Source: Jaenimonas drosophilae
Lineage: Eukaryota; Euglenozoa; Kinetoplastea; Trypanosomatida; Trypanosomatidae
Direction of reading: 5' to 3'
NCBI GenBank assembly: GCA_030849065.1
Contig: JASAON010001543.1
Location: forward strand, 1-50,458
Length of the DNA: 50,458 bases
The translations under genes were made by a program, and so were the position numbers. Numbering within the stretch: the first letter of the stretch is position 1; every line of letters starts with the position of its first letter. Below are positions 10,301-19,083 of the stretch, piece after piece. Under the pieces are notes generated by a model. That model was not told the DNA's origin and searched no databases. It was given only the letters and a program-made list of their open reading frames with translations.

Positions 10301-11066
10301 GCACCTCACGGGCCTGGAACTCCGTCAGACCAGAGCAAAAGGCAGGAGCAGGACTGACGTCGGGCTGCTCCACATCCCCTTGCTGCTGTTGTGGTTGTTG
10401 CTGTTGTTGTTGTGCCAACATTGCCGCCGTGAGGGCCTGGCCCGTCAGCTGATGCATGCTGCTGTGAGGCCGTGGACGTGGAGAGACGCTCTCAATGGGC
10501 CGCAGACTTGCGTAGCGCGCCACAACACCATCCTCGTGCGGCCCGCGGCTGCCATCAGCGCGCGCGGGGATCACGGGCGGCGTGCGCGGGCGGCTCGACG
10601 GGGTGGCGGCGGGTGGGCGAGGTGGCGGGGAGGTGGAGATCTGGCGATCCTCCATCGTGGTGGTGCTCGTGGCTGCCGTGACGTTGGTGTTGGTGTTGGA
10701 GCGTGGGCGGTTGATGGAAATGGTCTGTGGGGTGTGCGCGACAGGGGGGCTGACGTTGTGGGAGTAGATGGTGGAGGAGGTGCGTCGCTGAAGCGGCGCG
10801 CTCAACGGGCGTGCCGTCATTGGCTCAGATGGGGGTGATTTTGTCCCAACGTCTGCGGGGAAAAAGTTGTTGTTGTTGTTTAGATGTGGTTGTGCTTGAT
10901 CTGCTCCCGCTGCGCGTCGTGGCTTTGGCGCTGCAGCCGCGGCAGGCGATGTTCCCCCGACAACCGCCGAGGATGGCCGCTTCCCACGTTTTCCCGTCGA
11001 TGCCTTGGCAGATTTGCTGCTCTTGTTGTGGCTCGGCTTGGCGGAGCTTGTCTTGGGCTTCGGCAT
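7317..11066 (-). CDS. Cytosolic carboxypeptidase (CCP/AGBL, M14D family)
   Basis: A 1249-residue protein with an M14D carboxypeptidase domain. These enzymes remove glutamates from tubulin tails or side chains and tune axonemal and cortical microtubules. The CCP-specific N-domain lies about residues 560-800. Zinc ligands are H847 and E850 in HPGEITASHAL and H945 in LDFHSHAS; the 98-residue spacing between the two histidines is close to that of animal CCPs. INPDGVSRGHSR and GINLNRCYNDP form the substrate pocket, and E1017 in SYTVELTHF is the likely catalytic base. The third-ligand motif reads DFHSHA rather than the usual DFHGH. The first 400 residues are low-complexity (basic Ser/Lys start, Pro, Gln, Asn runs), as are Ala/Gly/Lys and Asn runs near residue 1060. 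Which CCP subfamily, and so tail or branch-point specificity, cannot be told by eye. Confidence 0.93.
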   Translation of the reverse strand: MPKPKTSSAKPSHNKSSKSAKASTGKRGKRPSSAVVGGTSPAAAAAPKPRRAAGADQAQPHLNNNNNFFPADVGTKSPPSEPMTARPLSAPLQRRTSSTIYSHNVSPPVAHTPQTISINRPRSNTNTNVTAATSTTTMEDRQISTSPPPRPPAATPSSRPRTPPVIPARADGSRGPHEDGVVARYASLRPIESVSPRPRPHSSMHQLTGQALTAAMLAQQQQQQPQQQQGDVEQPDVSPAPAFCSGLTEFQAREVLSDKDSGSLNSSFSDSPRSPHRSALPTQRSVILSTSMAAGSISNLRCETSMLGSPRGEAAEALRMQRCMDATRRLGDTSEVAHLIHNAHTKAPLHEEELRPTHRPTSASGTTAGTPGVPRLALAQSSRRSQQEQDEGRAQAIRGLSLYDAFILDRQRKVWVVDDRVLAKCLDYLRLMGYTHPQLKRDRAKGVPSLWSSSAVIPSPLISAQQQQQQQQQQQDQEQSQDKDEVRRPYALRHPPSSEASRHGALFLTQAEAMRWVSEQEYVLGTILLCCAKAGRRGAAPTPDDEVLGCIPPKTHPILFTAELILKSYPQWGTFESFLEVWERQVRLVLCPAAPAHQRSFSTFDGITFSSDMEGGNLQRVERAAESGNYYLWLDPDLGSDKRIWFRFAVVGAKEGRILHFRLLNAAPHAKLYKQNGMCPVWRDGASVAHWTAVEQCQFRLTPSEDAAELQFSIIPRSSTDTIQVAFCPPYTYADLLCHISQWHMLVKTGAANIRFEERVLCRSPDGRKLHLLVLTSPTQSTTSPQLGRKIVGGSAFSKASLKARGAGGAAPASPLLASVVSKAMVERPYSNFASGKKVVLISGRVHPGEITASHALHGIITFLLSSHPRAIALREHFLFFIIPMINPDGVSRGHSRMDQYGINLNRCYNDPEPTTQPTVLALKNVFDHLQRTFRERFIMYLDFHSHASQSSGFIFGNYLPNTVQPFNMGYTKLVELHSRKLFAFSLCRFGRGHMTSKDGTSRVLFGCGLVHSYTVELTHFTDRRLYADTIEAINSGDSVVRGGEDAAGAAGGKAGAEAKKGGKAAAGGARGSVVVSNNNNNSSSAPEVRSRYPSAGKAPSSQSGRKVESLKKHRSEVIPTKLKDRMRLPISVRQSTAPATTSMEKEGSSERKASTFVPRRREGKSGPTLACITFPSILRQSAMVGEACMLALHDYCLATARPSQELVSYGGYEKVMAEMKAHIRESSRGAGGKKSPVKYAIQPIFKQY
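9639..9675 (-). repeat. Polyglutamine-encoding CAA/CAG array in the carboxypeptidase gene
   Basis: A (TTG/CTG)n array on the plus strand encodes about 11 glutamines on the coding strand. A shorter similar array occurs at about 10382-10419. Both lie in the disordered N-terminal part. Confidence 0.8.
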
Positions 11067-11481
11067 GGATGTGGTCGGGGATGTTGGTGCCTCGGGTGTA
11101 CGTGCGTGTGTGCGGGTTGTGCGAATCGTCGTCGTGCTGCTGTCGGAGGTGTGTTGGCAGTGGGGAGAGACCTTGACGGAGCTCCTCCACGGTTGCTATA
11201 CTAGGCAAAGAAAACAAGCAAAGCAGAAGAAGATGCAGAAGAGTGGGACAACAAGATGTGTGGGGGACGACTCTGGAAGGTGCACCAACGACATGTGTGT
11301 TTGGGGGGTAGGACGCGTCGGTGTGAGGCCAACAAAACGCAAGATTCATGAAAAATGGAGAGGGAGGACCTTGCCCGCGTTGCTTCCAACCACATTACGA
11401 TCATCATAATCGGGCTCATTTCGCACTCGCGCACACCCTTCCACGTGGTCGATGCAGCGTATGTTCGCGCACATGCACTCC
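11067..11481 (-). promoter_or_regulatory. Spacer between Gos1-like and carboxypeptidase genes
   Basis: GTGTACGTGCGTGTGTGCGG on the plus strand at about 11096-11115 gives a coding-strand CA-rich leader just upstream of the carboxypeptidase ATG. Pyrimidine-rich coding-strand sequence around 11200-11240 is a plausible splice-acceptor region. No gene is seen. Confidence 0.4.
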
Positions 11482-12267
11482 TCACCAGAAGATGAGGCAC
11501 AGGAAGAGGCAGACCCCCACCACCACACCGAGAATCACCGCATCCTTCCGCCGCTTGGCATCGATGCGTCGCAACACCTGCTGGATGGCAGGCACGCGCT
11601 CCGCAATCTGAAGGAGTTGATCCCCCATGTTGGCAAAACGGTCCTTCTGCGCCGACATGCGGCCGTGTGCGTCGTCGGCTTGATCCAAGATGCGGTGGGC
11701 CCTGGCGTTGGCGTGATGAAGAGAGTTCTGCTCCTTCATGAGCAGGCGCATCCCCGCCGACTCCTCGTACATCTTCAGATCCTTGCTGATACTGGGCAGC
11801 AGCTGAAGACGTTCGCGGCAGCGGCGAAAGTGCTCCTCCGTTCGGTGGAGGCTCTTGGCCGCCTCCGCCGCCACGCCCTGCATCCGCTCGGTGTATTTGG
11901 TGCTCGGTGAGAGAGGACTTTCATCCCGGCAGAGCTCCAACATGGAGCGCACCAGCTGATCCAGTCGCTCGAGGCCGTTGCGAATATCATCTTTTGCCGC
12001 GTGAAACTGCGCCTCCACACTCGCCAACGAACGTCGTTGTCCATGTGAGCGCTCACGTGGCTCGCGGTGCAGCGCATCATCCTCCTCCTCAACGAAGACG
12101 TGTGTTTGGTTGTTGCGGTCCTGCGAGGAGCAGGATGGCGAGTCGGCGGTGACGGCGGATTCATCAAAGTTAGCGATCTCCTCGAGGCTCTGGAGCTTCG
12201 ACTGCAGCCGCAGCTCCAGCTGACGAGCTTCCGTTCGCAAGAACTCCCACGCAGGCTGACGCTCCAT
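11482..12267 (-). CDS. GOS1: Golgi Qb-SNARE, Gos1/GS28 family
   Basis: A 261-residue tail-anchored SNARE. The N-terminus (PAWEFLRTEARQLELRLQSK) matches the opening helix of Gos1/GS28 proteins, which begin with W-E-x-L-R-x-x-A-R-x-L-E. A helical Habc-type region follows, then a SNARE heptad segment at about residues 190-238 (from RAHRILDQADDAHGRMSAQK). The protein ends in a single hydrophobic segment (VILGVVVGVCLFLCLIFW) preceded by a basic KRRK. Gos1 acts with Sed5, Ykt6 and Sft1/Bet1-type partners in traffic to and within the Golgi. A central low-complexity acidic segment is longer than in yeast. The ATG at 12267 places the conserved helix directly at the start. Assignment to Gos1 rather than another Qb-SNARE rests mainly on that N-terminal helix. 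Confidence 0.83.
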   Translation of the reverse strand: MERQPAWEFLRTEARQLELRLQSKLQSLEEIANFDESAVTADSPSCSSQDRNNQTHVFVEEEDDALHREPRERSHGQRRSLASVEAQFHAAKDDIRNGLERLDQLVRSMLELCRDESPLSPSTKYTERMQGVAAEAAKSLHRTEEHFRRCRERLQLLPSISKDLKMYEESAGMRLLMKEQNSLHHANARAHRILDQADDAHGRMSAQKDRFANMGDQLLQIAERVPAIQQVLRRIDAKRRKDAVILGVVVGVCLFLCLIFW

Positions 12268-12747
12268 CCCAGAATGTGTTGTGTTGTTTGTGTGTGTTGT
12301 GCAGTGTGTGTGTGTCGGGAGGGGGGGGTGACGTCCAACAACGGAGGTTGGCGTTGTACGGAGTGAAAGAGGGTGCTACCGCGACTTCACCTCCTCCTTC
12401 TTGCTTCTGCTGCAAAAAAAAACAGAGAGAATGAATATGAAGAAGAATGCTGGGCATGTTGTCAGGCCATGAGATATTTGTGCGTGGATGCTAGAATCCG
12501 TGCCAACACAGCCGTCGCTGGCTCACACAAAAACAGAATCACGGGTGAAGCACGTGGGAGGACGCGTGAGGCATATATGTCGGGGATATCGTTAATCTGA
12601 CTTGTGTTCCACACACACACACACGGGTGTGGGTCCATGCATGTACGTCTGTTGGCTGTATGCAAAGAGCCAACACATCATCGTGATGAAGTAGAGGTGT
12701 GAAGGTGGGGAGAGCGAGAGAGAGGGGAAGCCCTAACAGCGACGGAC
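12268..12747 (-). promoter_or_regulatory. Spacer with opposite-polarity TG and CA repeats
   Basis: Next to the Gos1 start the plus strand carries TG repeats (about 12291-12316, coding-strand CA). Nearer the PEX3-like stop it carries a CA run at 12610-12624 (coding-strand TG). This is the clearest example of the paired arrangement described under findings. Confidence 0.6.
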
Positions 12748-14067
12748 TTACGCACATGATGATCGGATCATCTCCTCGCAGAACAAGCGCAGATACGGGC
12801 TGATATCGTGCTCCACCGAGCCAATTTGATCGCGCGCGGCCTCGAGAGACACCGCCAAACGCAGTGTTGCCACACTATCCGTCGAGGCATCATAGCCATC
12901 CAACTTGGAGAGGTCCGTGAGGGAGGCGATGGCGAGCTCCAGCAAGTCAGCCGCATAGCGCAACGTTAATTCGTCAAAGCTGGCATCGTGAATCACCTCC
13001 CACAGTGAAGATGCCAGCTCTGCACGGGCGAGCTCCTCATCGCGGAGCACATCGCTACGTGGAAGGTCAGCCATCATGGTCGTGGGCAGCTCCATACTCT
13101 CCTCAGAGGATGCATCATCATCAACATGCACGGCATTCGGCGCTCGTGGTGTTGCCATAGAGTCCTCCCCCAACTCCGCAACGCCACTCATCCACTCTGT
13201 TATGGATGCGGTGGCGGCCATCTCCTCGGCAATCTCGCACATGATGGATCGAAGTTGGGCAGAGGTGATGGGCGAGGTGATGGCGAGCGTCTGCGGGCCA
13301 CGCTGTGCCACAACATGCTCCACCGCCGCGGTGGCACATTGAAGCATCGCGGGCAGCGATCTCTGAACCACTTGCAAAATGGATAAGAAGTGCTCCACCG
13401 CCATACGATTGTGTAGTTGTGAAATGAGCTGAATTGGCTGCTTCTCCGCCTGCGTTGTGTTTGTTCCGCCAGAGAACCCAACACCCTCGTCAAGGTACTC
13501 CGCAGAGAAGGGCGATGCCCCGCTTCCTTCTTGTTGTGGCATACGTGCGAGGGCGAGCGTGAGGAGGGCCGATTGCATCCCGCCAGACCACCACGACCGC
13601 AGCACCGATGTTGGGCCGCCGCCCCTCGCCTGCACCTCCGCCGTTGACGCCATCATCTCTCGCTCGCGTACAACAAAGTGAACCACACGCAGCACATTCT
13701 TCATGGCGAAGAGGTTGAGAACGAGGCTGTTGGCGTAGGCGGAAGTGAAGAAGGCAACGATGGAGGCACGAAAGAGGGCTGACCACGCATCAACCTTTGT
13801 TTGCTTGTCGGTGCTCGATCGGATGCGCTGGCGCAGCTCATCGAGCTGCAACATGCGCGCCACACGTAGAGAGAGGCGCTCCTGCTCCAAACGTGCGGAG
13901 AGAACACTGCGATCCAGTGCCTGCGGGAGGTATCCTTGGATGGCATTGCATACATCTCCACGGCCCTCAGGACGTGTTGCCGTGTAGGCGTAGCTGCCAA
14001 CAAGACTGGCCAAGAGGCACTTTCCGGCAATGCCGAAGTCAGCCTCATCAAAGAAGATCTGATCCAT
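12748..14067 (-). CDS. PEX3: PEX3-like peroxin (glycosome/peroxisome membrane biogenesis), divergent
   Basis: A 439-residue helical protein. Residues 12-30 form one hydrophobic segment right at the N-terminus, the place of the PEX3 anchor. The following stretch (CNAIQGYLPQALDRSV, then at residues 91-120 the helix around W95 with ALFRASIVAFFTSAYANSLV) follows the PEX3 order: a helix ending in a leucine-rich LPxL segment, then a W-containing helix leading into a long hydrophobic helix. A second helical block (HFLSILQVVQRSLPAMLQC) and a helical C-terminus also fit. PEX3 docks PEX19 and inserts peroxisomal membrane proteins; in kinetoplastids the organelle is the glycosome, and PEX3 there is so diverged that it was found late. 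The upstream frame reads through a CA tract, so the ATG at 14067 is used. This is a fold-pattern call by eye, without an exact signature. Confidence 0.5.
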   Translation of the reverse strand: MDQIFFDEADFGIAGKCLLASLVGSYAYTATRPEGRGDVCNAIQGYLPQALDRSVLSARLEQERLSLRVARMLQLDELRQRIRSSTDKQTKVDAWSALFRASIVAFFTSAYANSLVLNLFAMKNVLRVVHFVVREREMMASTAEVQARGGGPTSVLRSWWSGGMQSALLTLALARMPQQEGSGASPFSAEYLDEGVGFSGGTNTTQAEKQPIQLISQLHNRMAVEHFLSILQVVQRSLPAMLQCATAAVEHVVAQRGPQTLAITSPITSAQLRSIMCEIAEEMAATASITEWMSGVAELGEDSMATPRAPNAVHVDDDASSEESMELPTTMMADLPRSDVLRDEELARAELASSLWEVIHDASFDELTLRYAADLLELAIASLTDLSKLDGYDASTDSVATLRLAVSLEAARDQIGSVEHDISPYLRLFCEEMIRSSCA

Positions 14068-14427
14068 CCACGAACAACAAAAAGAAATGTGTGTGTGTGT
14101 GTGTGCGTGTGGAGAGAGAGAGAGAGATGAGCTCTGTGGCACCAAGACACAACACAGCTTGACTAGCGTGTGCAAAAACGTGGGAGAAGGGGAGATGATT
14201 AGTGGCGTGTAGCATGAAAAAAATGAGCATGCAGTCGTGGCATCTGGATGCCACATCTTCACAGAGGTGCCCCCCACTTGTCTTGCCCATGTATGTGTAG
14301 CATAAAAATGTATGTGTAAGCGGAGATGGTGCGTGACATATAATCGCACGCATCCTAACATGGAGATGAAGTAGTTGTGTGTCTGTTGTGTGCGTTGTGT
14401 ATTGTGGTTGTGGTGGTGGCTATATCC
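14068..14427 (-). promoter_or_regulatory. Spacer and 5' leader of the PEX3-like gene
   Basis: A (TG)9 run on the plus strand (14088-14105, coding-strand CA) begins 21 bases upstream of the PEX3-like ATG and is followed by a GA run (14112-14126). The rest is presumably 3' UTR of the Rieske gene. No gene is seen. Confidence 0.5.
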
Positions 14428-14997
14428 CTACATCGCATCGAGGCCCTTCGATTTGATGTCAGCAATCTGCATGCACATGCCACCGCGCTGGACGCTCTCC
14501 GATGGGGCGTCTGAGCGCAGCGGTTTTGCACGCATCACCTCACACGATTCCACTTCAATGGTCAAAATGCCCGTTGTTTCATCCAAGGTGGCTCGATGCC
14601 GCCGTTGTACTTCGGGGCCACGATGAATCGTCACCTGCCCACTTCCCTCCGCCAACGGACGGAGAGGATAGGTGGCGATGGCTGACATGTGCTTGCCATC
14701 CTGCTCCACCTCCATGCGCACCTCGCAGCCACTCTCCAAACTCACAAGATAATGGTGCCACGGGCAGCGGAGGCAGAGCATCGATTCCATCTCCACGACA
14801 TCACCCTCCGCCAGAGGTCCTGCGCCATGGTAGCACGGGCTATCAATGCAAAAGAGGCGTTTAGGTTCATTTGGACGTGTTGAGAGTATAACCGAAACAT
14901 ATCTGTAAGGGTCTTCGAGCAGAAAGTGTGCGCGATTGCGTTGTTGGCGCAGTCGTTCATAAGACCAGCCATCGTACTCGTGCTTCATGGTTGTCAT
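14428..14997 (-). CDS. Soluble Rieske-type [2Fe-2S] protein (RFESD-like)
   Basis: A 189-residue protein built around one Rieske domain. The two iron ligand pairs are C55-x-H57 in SPCYHGAGPL and C78-x-x-H81 in CLRCPWHHYLV. Between them, LAEGDVVE matches the linker of the small animal and protist Rieske ferredoxin-like proteins, which also share CYH-x-GGPL and CPWHKY. There is no transmembrane segment and no signal or Tat sequence, so it is unlike the Rieske subunit of complex III. It also lacks the catalytic domain of Rieske oxygenases. It probably carries electrons in the cytosol or another soluble compartment; partners are unknown. ATGs at codons 1 and 4 are both possible starts. Confidence 0.85.
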   Translation of the reverse strand: MTTMKHEYDGWSYERLRQQRNRAHFLLEDPYRYVSVILSTRPNEPKRLFCIDSPCYHGAGPLAEGDVVEMESMLCLRCPWHHYLVSLESGCEVRMEVEQDGKHMSAIATYPLRPLAEGSGQVTIHRGPEVQRRHRATLDETTGILTIEVESCEVMRAKPLRSDAPSESVQRGGMCMQIADIKSKGLDAM

Positions 14998-16161
14998 GGT
15001 GATGATGAAATGATGGTGTTGGATGTGGATGTGGGGGCTTCGAGTACAACAATAAAGCCACAGTGTGGTACTCTACGCACGCATAAGAAAGAAGAAAAAA
15101 AAAGGGGGGTGAAGAGAGATGCCATCATTGCGTGTTGGATGATGATGATGTCATCATCACCATCATGGATGTTGCATCGCACAGTACATGAAGTGAAACA
15201 TAAGAGGTACACGCTCCAAGAAAACACCGACGCAGGACTAGATGGATGGATGAGATCCATCCTGCTGTACGTTGGAGCCACACTCAGATCGCCCACACAC
15301 CAGCGGTGATCTCAAAACCAAACCTCGCCAACAGCAACTTTCACTCCATGGATAAAGCGTGCGATGTGCGTGCGCAACGTCATTGATGGATGATGTGTGT
15401 GAATGGATGGATAGCACGTTGGGCCATTAACGCCGCCTCTTCCTCATGCATCTCCCCCTCTCATCACCTCCACGACGATCGCCTCTCCGCCACACACACA
15501 CAAACACACAACACATATAAACATGGGCTGTGGTCGCTGAGACAGACGAGGAATGAGCTACACGGAAAGAGGTATTCTTATGAAAAGAGCGGAGGAAGTA
15601 CAGATGAAGTACAGATGTTGCCTGACATGAAGCCAAGCAAGCGCCGTGGGCAACGAACGAACACCGCCGCCACACACACACACACAACCACATACACAGC
15701 ACACTGTGTTGTTGTTTACCTAACTCATTCCGCATCACCGTATCTTGTTAAGAATGTGGCAGAAGAGGCTGGCGTGTAGTGCAGTGCGCGGATGGTGTTT
15801 GGAGAGGAGTACGTTCATCATCATCATCATCATCATCGCGGCGAACAACAACAAAAGAAAAAAAAAGAAGGAAGGAAGGAAGGAAGGGTGAGTGGCTGGC
15901 CGCGACGGCCGCCTTAGTCGTTTCGAAAAAAAAAAAGAAACAGCACAACACAACACATGTGATGAGCACACACACACACAGACACGGTACCTCTCGTTGT
16001 GCTACTCTCTCACACACGTACACATACGACACAAGGTGAATGTGCGTGTATCATCTTTTGGTCATGGTTGTTGTTGTGTGTTATTTAGCAAGGGAAAAAA
16101 AAGACGCCAGAATATAGGCCTTTGTTGTGGCAGTGTTGTGCCTCATCATCATCATGGAGAG

Positions 16162-16208
<47 letters not shown>

Positions 16209-16252
16209 GAGAGAGAGATCCTCTTGATGTGTTCCTTCGTTGGTCGTCTCAA
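14998..16252. other. Gene-free spacer rich in CA, GAT and A-rich tracts (1.25 kb)
   Basis: No coding-like frame is seen. It holds GAT runs near 15140-15150, CA runs near 15491-15505, 15670-15685 and 15966-15982, an ATC run at about 15816-15838, a GGAA run near 15871-15888 and the long CA array at 16166-16207. Coding-strand TG repeats dominate, as expected for 3' UTR of the polymerase gene upstream. Confidence 0.45.
16166..16207. repeat. (CA)21 dinucleotide array just past the polymerase stop codon
   Basis: An uninterrupted 42-base CA array on the plus strand, TG on the coding strand, starting 46 bases after the stop codon at 16253. It is the longest perfect dinucleotide array in the window. 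Confidence 0.95.
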
Positions 16253-18097
16253 TCATGCAAAGCTGCGAGGATCGGCAAAAACGGCGGAGATCAAGGACGG
16301 CAGTCGGATAAGAAACATGTGTGGTGGCGATGCACGTCCGTACGCAGCACCACCAAAAGATGGCGGTGCCACGGCTCCATCAAAGATGCACGTTGAATGG
16401 CAAAAGAGGGCCAACACCTCCGGCAGACGGAAGGAACCGGCGGTGAGATCGAGGTAGGCGAAGCTCTCTGCGGGAGCATTACTGTTGCACAGAATGTTGG
16501 TGGTGGTGGTGGTGGTGCCATCCAACACCTCCTCCTTCTTGCCTGAATCATCATCATCAACGGCAGAAGGAAGGAGGCTTGGATGAAAGGCATCGGCCAC
16601 GTCGTAGCCCGAGAGGAACGTGTCAGCGCTGAGGTAGCGCCAAAACTCCATCAAGAGACGCGCAGGAGTTGCACCGTACATCTCCACAAAGGAATCAACG
16701 TCAGCAACAACAACATCATTATCACCATCATGTTGGTGCTCCTGTGCGGAGGAGGTGATGATGGAGGGAGCGGCATGATCAAATGCATCGCTCCGTGCGT
16801 CAGTGGGGCTCGTCAGCGATGTTGGTGTGGTAGATATGGCATCTCCGCCCAACTCACTCATGCTGCCACCACTTAGGCCTTCATCATCCTCCGCCACTTC
16901 ATCTGCGCTCAGCTTCTTCATCTCCGACGCCTTACGACGAGGTGAAGATGATGATGATGATGATGTAGGTGTTGGTGTATCTGCCATCATCATCAACGTT
17001 GCGGAGGACGTGGAGGCATCATCACCAAGCTTCTTCTCATTGGCCTTGGGCACTTCACACCACGCCTTCTTGTGTTGTTGTGGCAATGCGTGGTGCTGCT
17101 TCCACTCCCCGAGAAAACGGTGTACGAGGCTGTAGAGTGCCGTGGAGCTGATGCCACCTTCATGCACGCAGTTGGTTCCCCACTGCTTTAACGCAGCCTT
17201 GGTGATGATGATGAGCAGCGAGGCCGCACGCTCATCACGACGAAGCCACTCCCGCTGCGCGCAAAGAATGTGGCGCGTACGACGATGATCTCCGCGGCAG
17301 CTCGCGCTGACATCACACTGCAGGCCGCTCTCCACGTCCACCATTTTTAGCACAGGAACACGGCAGAGTTCGTGGAGCTCAACCTCCCACGTTGCTGTGT
17401 TGTTGTTGTTGTCGCTGGAGGAGAATAAGTTGGTGCGCAGATGCTCCGCCACGCGACGAAGTCGCTGGATGCATCGCTCACGCGGGCTCAACAACTCCGC
17501 CACCACATTCATTTCATCATCGTCATCAACATCATCATCAAAGGTGAGAGTCATATCAATATCACTCCCCACAACGGATAGGCCCAGGGCGTAGCTCCCA
17601 TACACAATCACCTCGGGCGTGTGTTGCACCCACAGCGCACGCACCGCTTCCTCAATTCTCGCAATGAGAAATTGGCGTTGTGCGTGTTCCTCCGCGTTGA
17701 GGCCAACATACCTCGCAAAATCCGTCAGCTCCTGCGAGAGACCTTCTTCAGAGCAGAGGTATCCATGGTTGTTGCGTGCATGTTGGCTGCTCCACGGAGG
17801 GCTGGGCAACGGTGGTGGAGGTGGTGGAAGTACGTCAGTGTTGCGCCAGGAGGGTGTATGCGTAGCTCCACGACGATCATCACGTGAATGTTGGTGTTGT
17901 TGCTGCTGTTGATGATCACGACGCTGATGATTCACGTGCGATGGGGAAGACCTCCTCCACGAGCCCAACGGAGCACCGGCAGATGCACGGCCCTTGTTGT
18001 GGTTCAGTGGCGCATGATGGCGCCGCGATGATCGTGTGTGGCGTTGCTCCACTGCGACTGGCTCCTTCGCTGCGCGGTTGGTTGTGCTCCACTGCAT
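16253..18097 (-). CDS. Non-canonical poly(A)/poly(U) polymerase (DNA polymerase beta-like nucleotidyltransferase)
   Basis: A 614-residue member of the Trf4/Cid1/TUTase superfamily, which adds adenosines or uridines to RNA 3' ends. The nucleotidyltransferase core begins near residue 120. G167-S168 in VYGSYALGLSV and D179-x-D181 in GSDIDMTL give the helical turn and two metal ligands; D262 in LQCDVSAS is the third. A central helical domain follows (SLLIIITKAALKQWG to YSLVHRFL, about 285-325). The PAP-associated part (LLMEFWRYLSADTF, about residue 490) comes only after some 150 residues of acidic, Ser/Asp/His-rich sequence. No zinc finger is seen, unlike the large RNA-editing TUTases. The first 115 residues are basic and Gln/His/Pro-rich. 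Nucleotide choice cannot be told; a Trf4-type nuclear polymerase or a cytosolic TUTase are equally open. Confidence 0.85.
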   Translation of the reverse strand: MQWSTTNRAAKEPVAVEQRHTRSSRRHHAPLNHNKGRASAGAPLGSWRRSSPSHVNHQRRDHQQQQQHQHSRDDRRGATHTPSWRNTDVLPPPPPPLPSPPWSSQHARNNHGYLCSEEGLSQELTDFARYVGLNAEEHAQRQFLIARIEEAVRALWVQHTPEVIVYGSYALGLSVVGSDIDMTLTFDDDVDDDDEMNVVAELLSPRERCIQRLRRVAEHLRTNLFSSSDNNNNTATWEVELHELCRVPVLKMVDVESGLQCDVSASCRGDHRRTRHILCAQREWLRRDERAASLLIIITKAALKQWGTNCVHEGGISSTALYSLVHRFLGEWKQHHALPQQHKKAWCEVPKANEKKLGDDASTSSATLMMMADTPTPTSSSSSSSPRRKASEMKKLSADEVAEDDEGLSGGSMSELGGDAISTTPTSLTSPTDARSDAFDHAAPSIITSSAQEHQHDGDNDVVVADVDSFVEMYGATPARLLMEFWRYLSADTFLSGYDVADAFHPSLLPSAVDDDDSGKKEEVLDGTTTTTTNILCNSNAPAESFAYLDLTAGSFRLPEVLALFCHSTCIFDGAVAPPSFGGAAYGRASPPHMFLIRLPSLISAVFADPRSFA

Positions 18098-18354
18098 CGG
18101 CGTGGGGCGATTCGTGTGGCAATGATGGGTGATGAGCGAGGGGGGCTACACACATACACAATGAAAGAAAGAAAGAAAAAAGTAGGAAGTTAGCACGTGC
18201 AGCACCTACACACATACACATACATGCATGGCTGCAGTTATGTATTCATGTTGTTGTTGTTGTTGTTGCTGGTGATTGCTCATCCTCCACACGGACACGT
18301 ACAAACATGCACGCGCATCACCCTTCATCTCTTCCGCACAGAGGCACACAAGCA

Positions 18355-18385
<31 letters not shown>

Positions 18386-18432
18386 CTGATGTTCTTGTTG
18401 TTGTTGTTGTGCTCCGTGTGCAGATCCAAGCC
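18098..18432 (-). repeat. Spacer with TTG and GAT arrays between HslV and polymerase genes
   Basis: Plus-strand TTG runs lie at about 18249-18268 and 18398-18411 and a (GAT)9 run at about 18355-18383. CACATACACATACATG near 18210 is coding-strand TG-type close to the polymerase start, a mild exception to the usual polarity. No gene is seen. Confidence 0.5.
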
Positions 18433-19083
18433 TTAATCCTTCTTCTTCTCCTCTGCCGCCTTTGCTGTTTCATCACGCGAGAGCATCTCAACATCCCAGT
18501 TGCCGTTGCTGAAGACGTCAATGTCCGTGGCGATCTTCATGGCCTTGCGCGCGATGGTCTCCGCCGAGAACCCCTCCAAATCAATCAGAGCACGTGCAGC
18601 AGCCTTGGCGTAGGTGCCACCTGAGCCAATGGCAATGATGCCATCCTCTTCGGGCGTAATAACATTGCCCTGGCCATCAATCTCCAACGTTTCCTCCGCG
18701 TTGCATACAATCAGGGATGCCTCCAGCCGACGTAGTGCGCGGTCTGTGCGCCAATCCTTGGCGAGCTCCACCGCCGCACGTGTGAGTTGGTCTGGGAAGT
18801 CCTTCAGCTTGTTCTCCAACTTCTCCATGAGTGCGAAGGCGTCGGCCGTACTTCCGGCGAAGCCAACAATCACGTTGTTATCCAGCTTTCGCAATTTGCA
18901 CGCGCTTGACTTGGCCACGATGCGCTCACCGAGGGTGACCTGGCGATCTCCAATCAGAATGACCTCGTTGCCCTTGCGCACGGAGAGAATGGTGGTGGAG
19001 CGGCGTTGGAGATGTGTGCATCCGCCGGAAATGGTGGCACAGGCGCTGCTCGTGGTGGAGACGCTGGAGAGACGGCGAAGCAT
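18433..19083 (-). CDS. HSLV: HslV/ClpQ threonine protease subunit, probably mitochondrial
   Basis: A 216-residue HslV. Residues 1-29 ([17 protein letters not shown]...) form a Ser/Thr/Arg-rich presequence without acids, typical of mitochondrial import. Cleavage would expose T30 of [12 protein letters not shown], the active-site N-terminal threonine. [32 protein letters not shown] and [17 protein letters not shown] are HslV signatures. HslV forms a double hexamer gated by the AAA+ ATPase HslU. In trypanosomes the mitochondrial HslVU protease is known to limit kinetoplast DNA replication, so a similar role is a fair inference. HslU is not in the window. The frame is open 86 codons upstream, but that part crosses a CA tract; the ATG at 19083 gives the right leader. 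The tail ends EEKKKD. Confidence 0.96.
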   Translation of the reverse strand: MLRRLSSVSTTSSACATISGGCTHLQRRSTTILSVRKGNEVILIGDRQVTLGERIVAKSSACKLRKLDNNVIVGFAGSTADAFALMEKLENKLKDFPDQLTRAAVELAKDWRTDRALRRLEASLIVCNAEETLEIDGQGNVITPEEDGIIAIGSGGTYAKAAARALIDLEGFSAETIARKAMKIATDIDVFSNGNWDVEMLSRDETAKAAEEKKKD

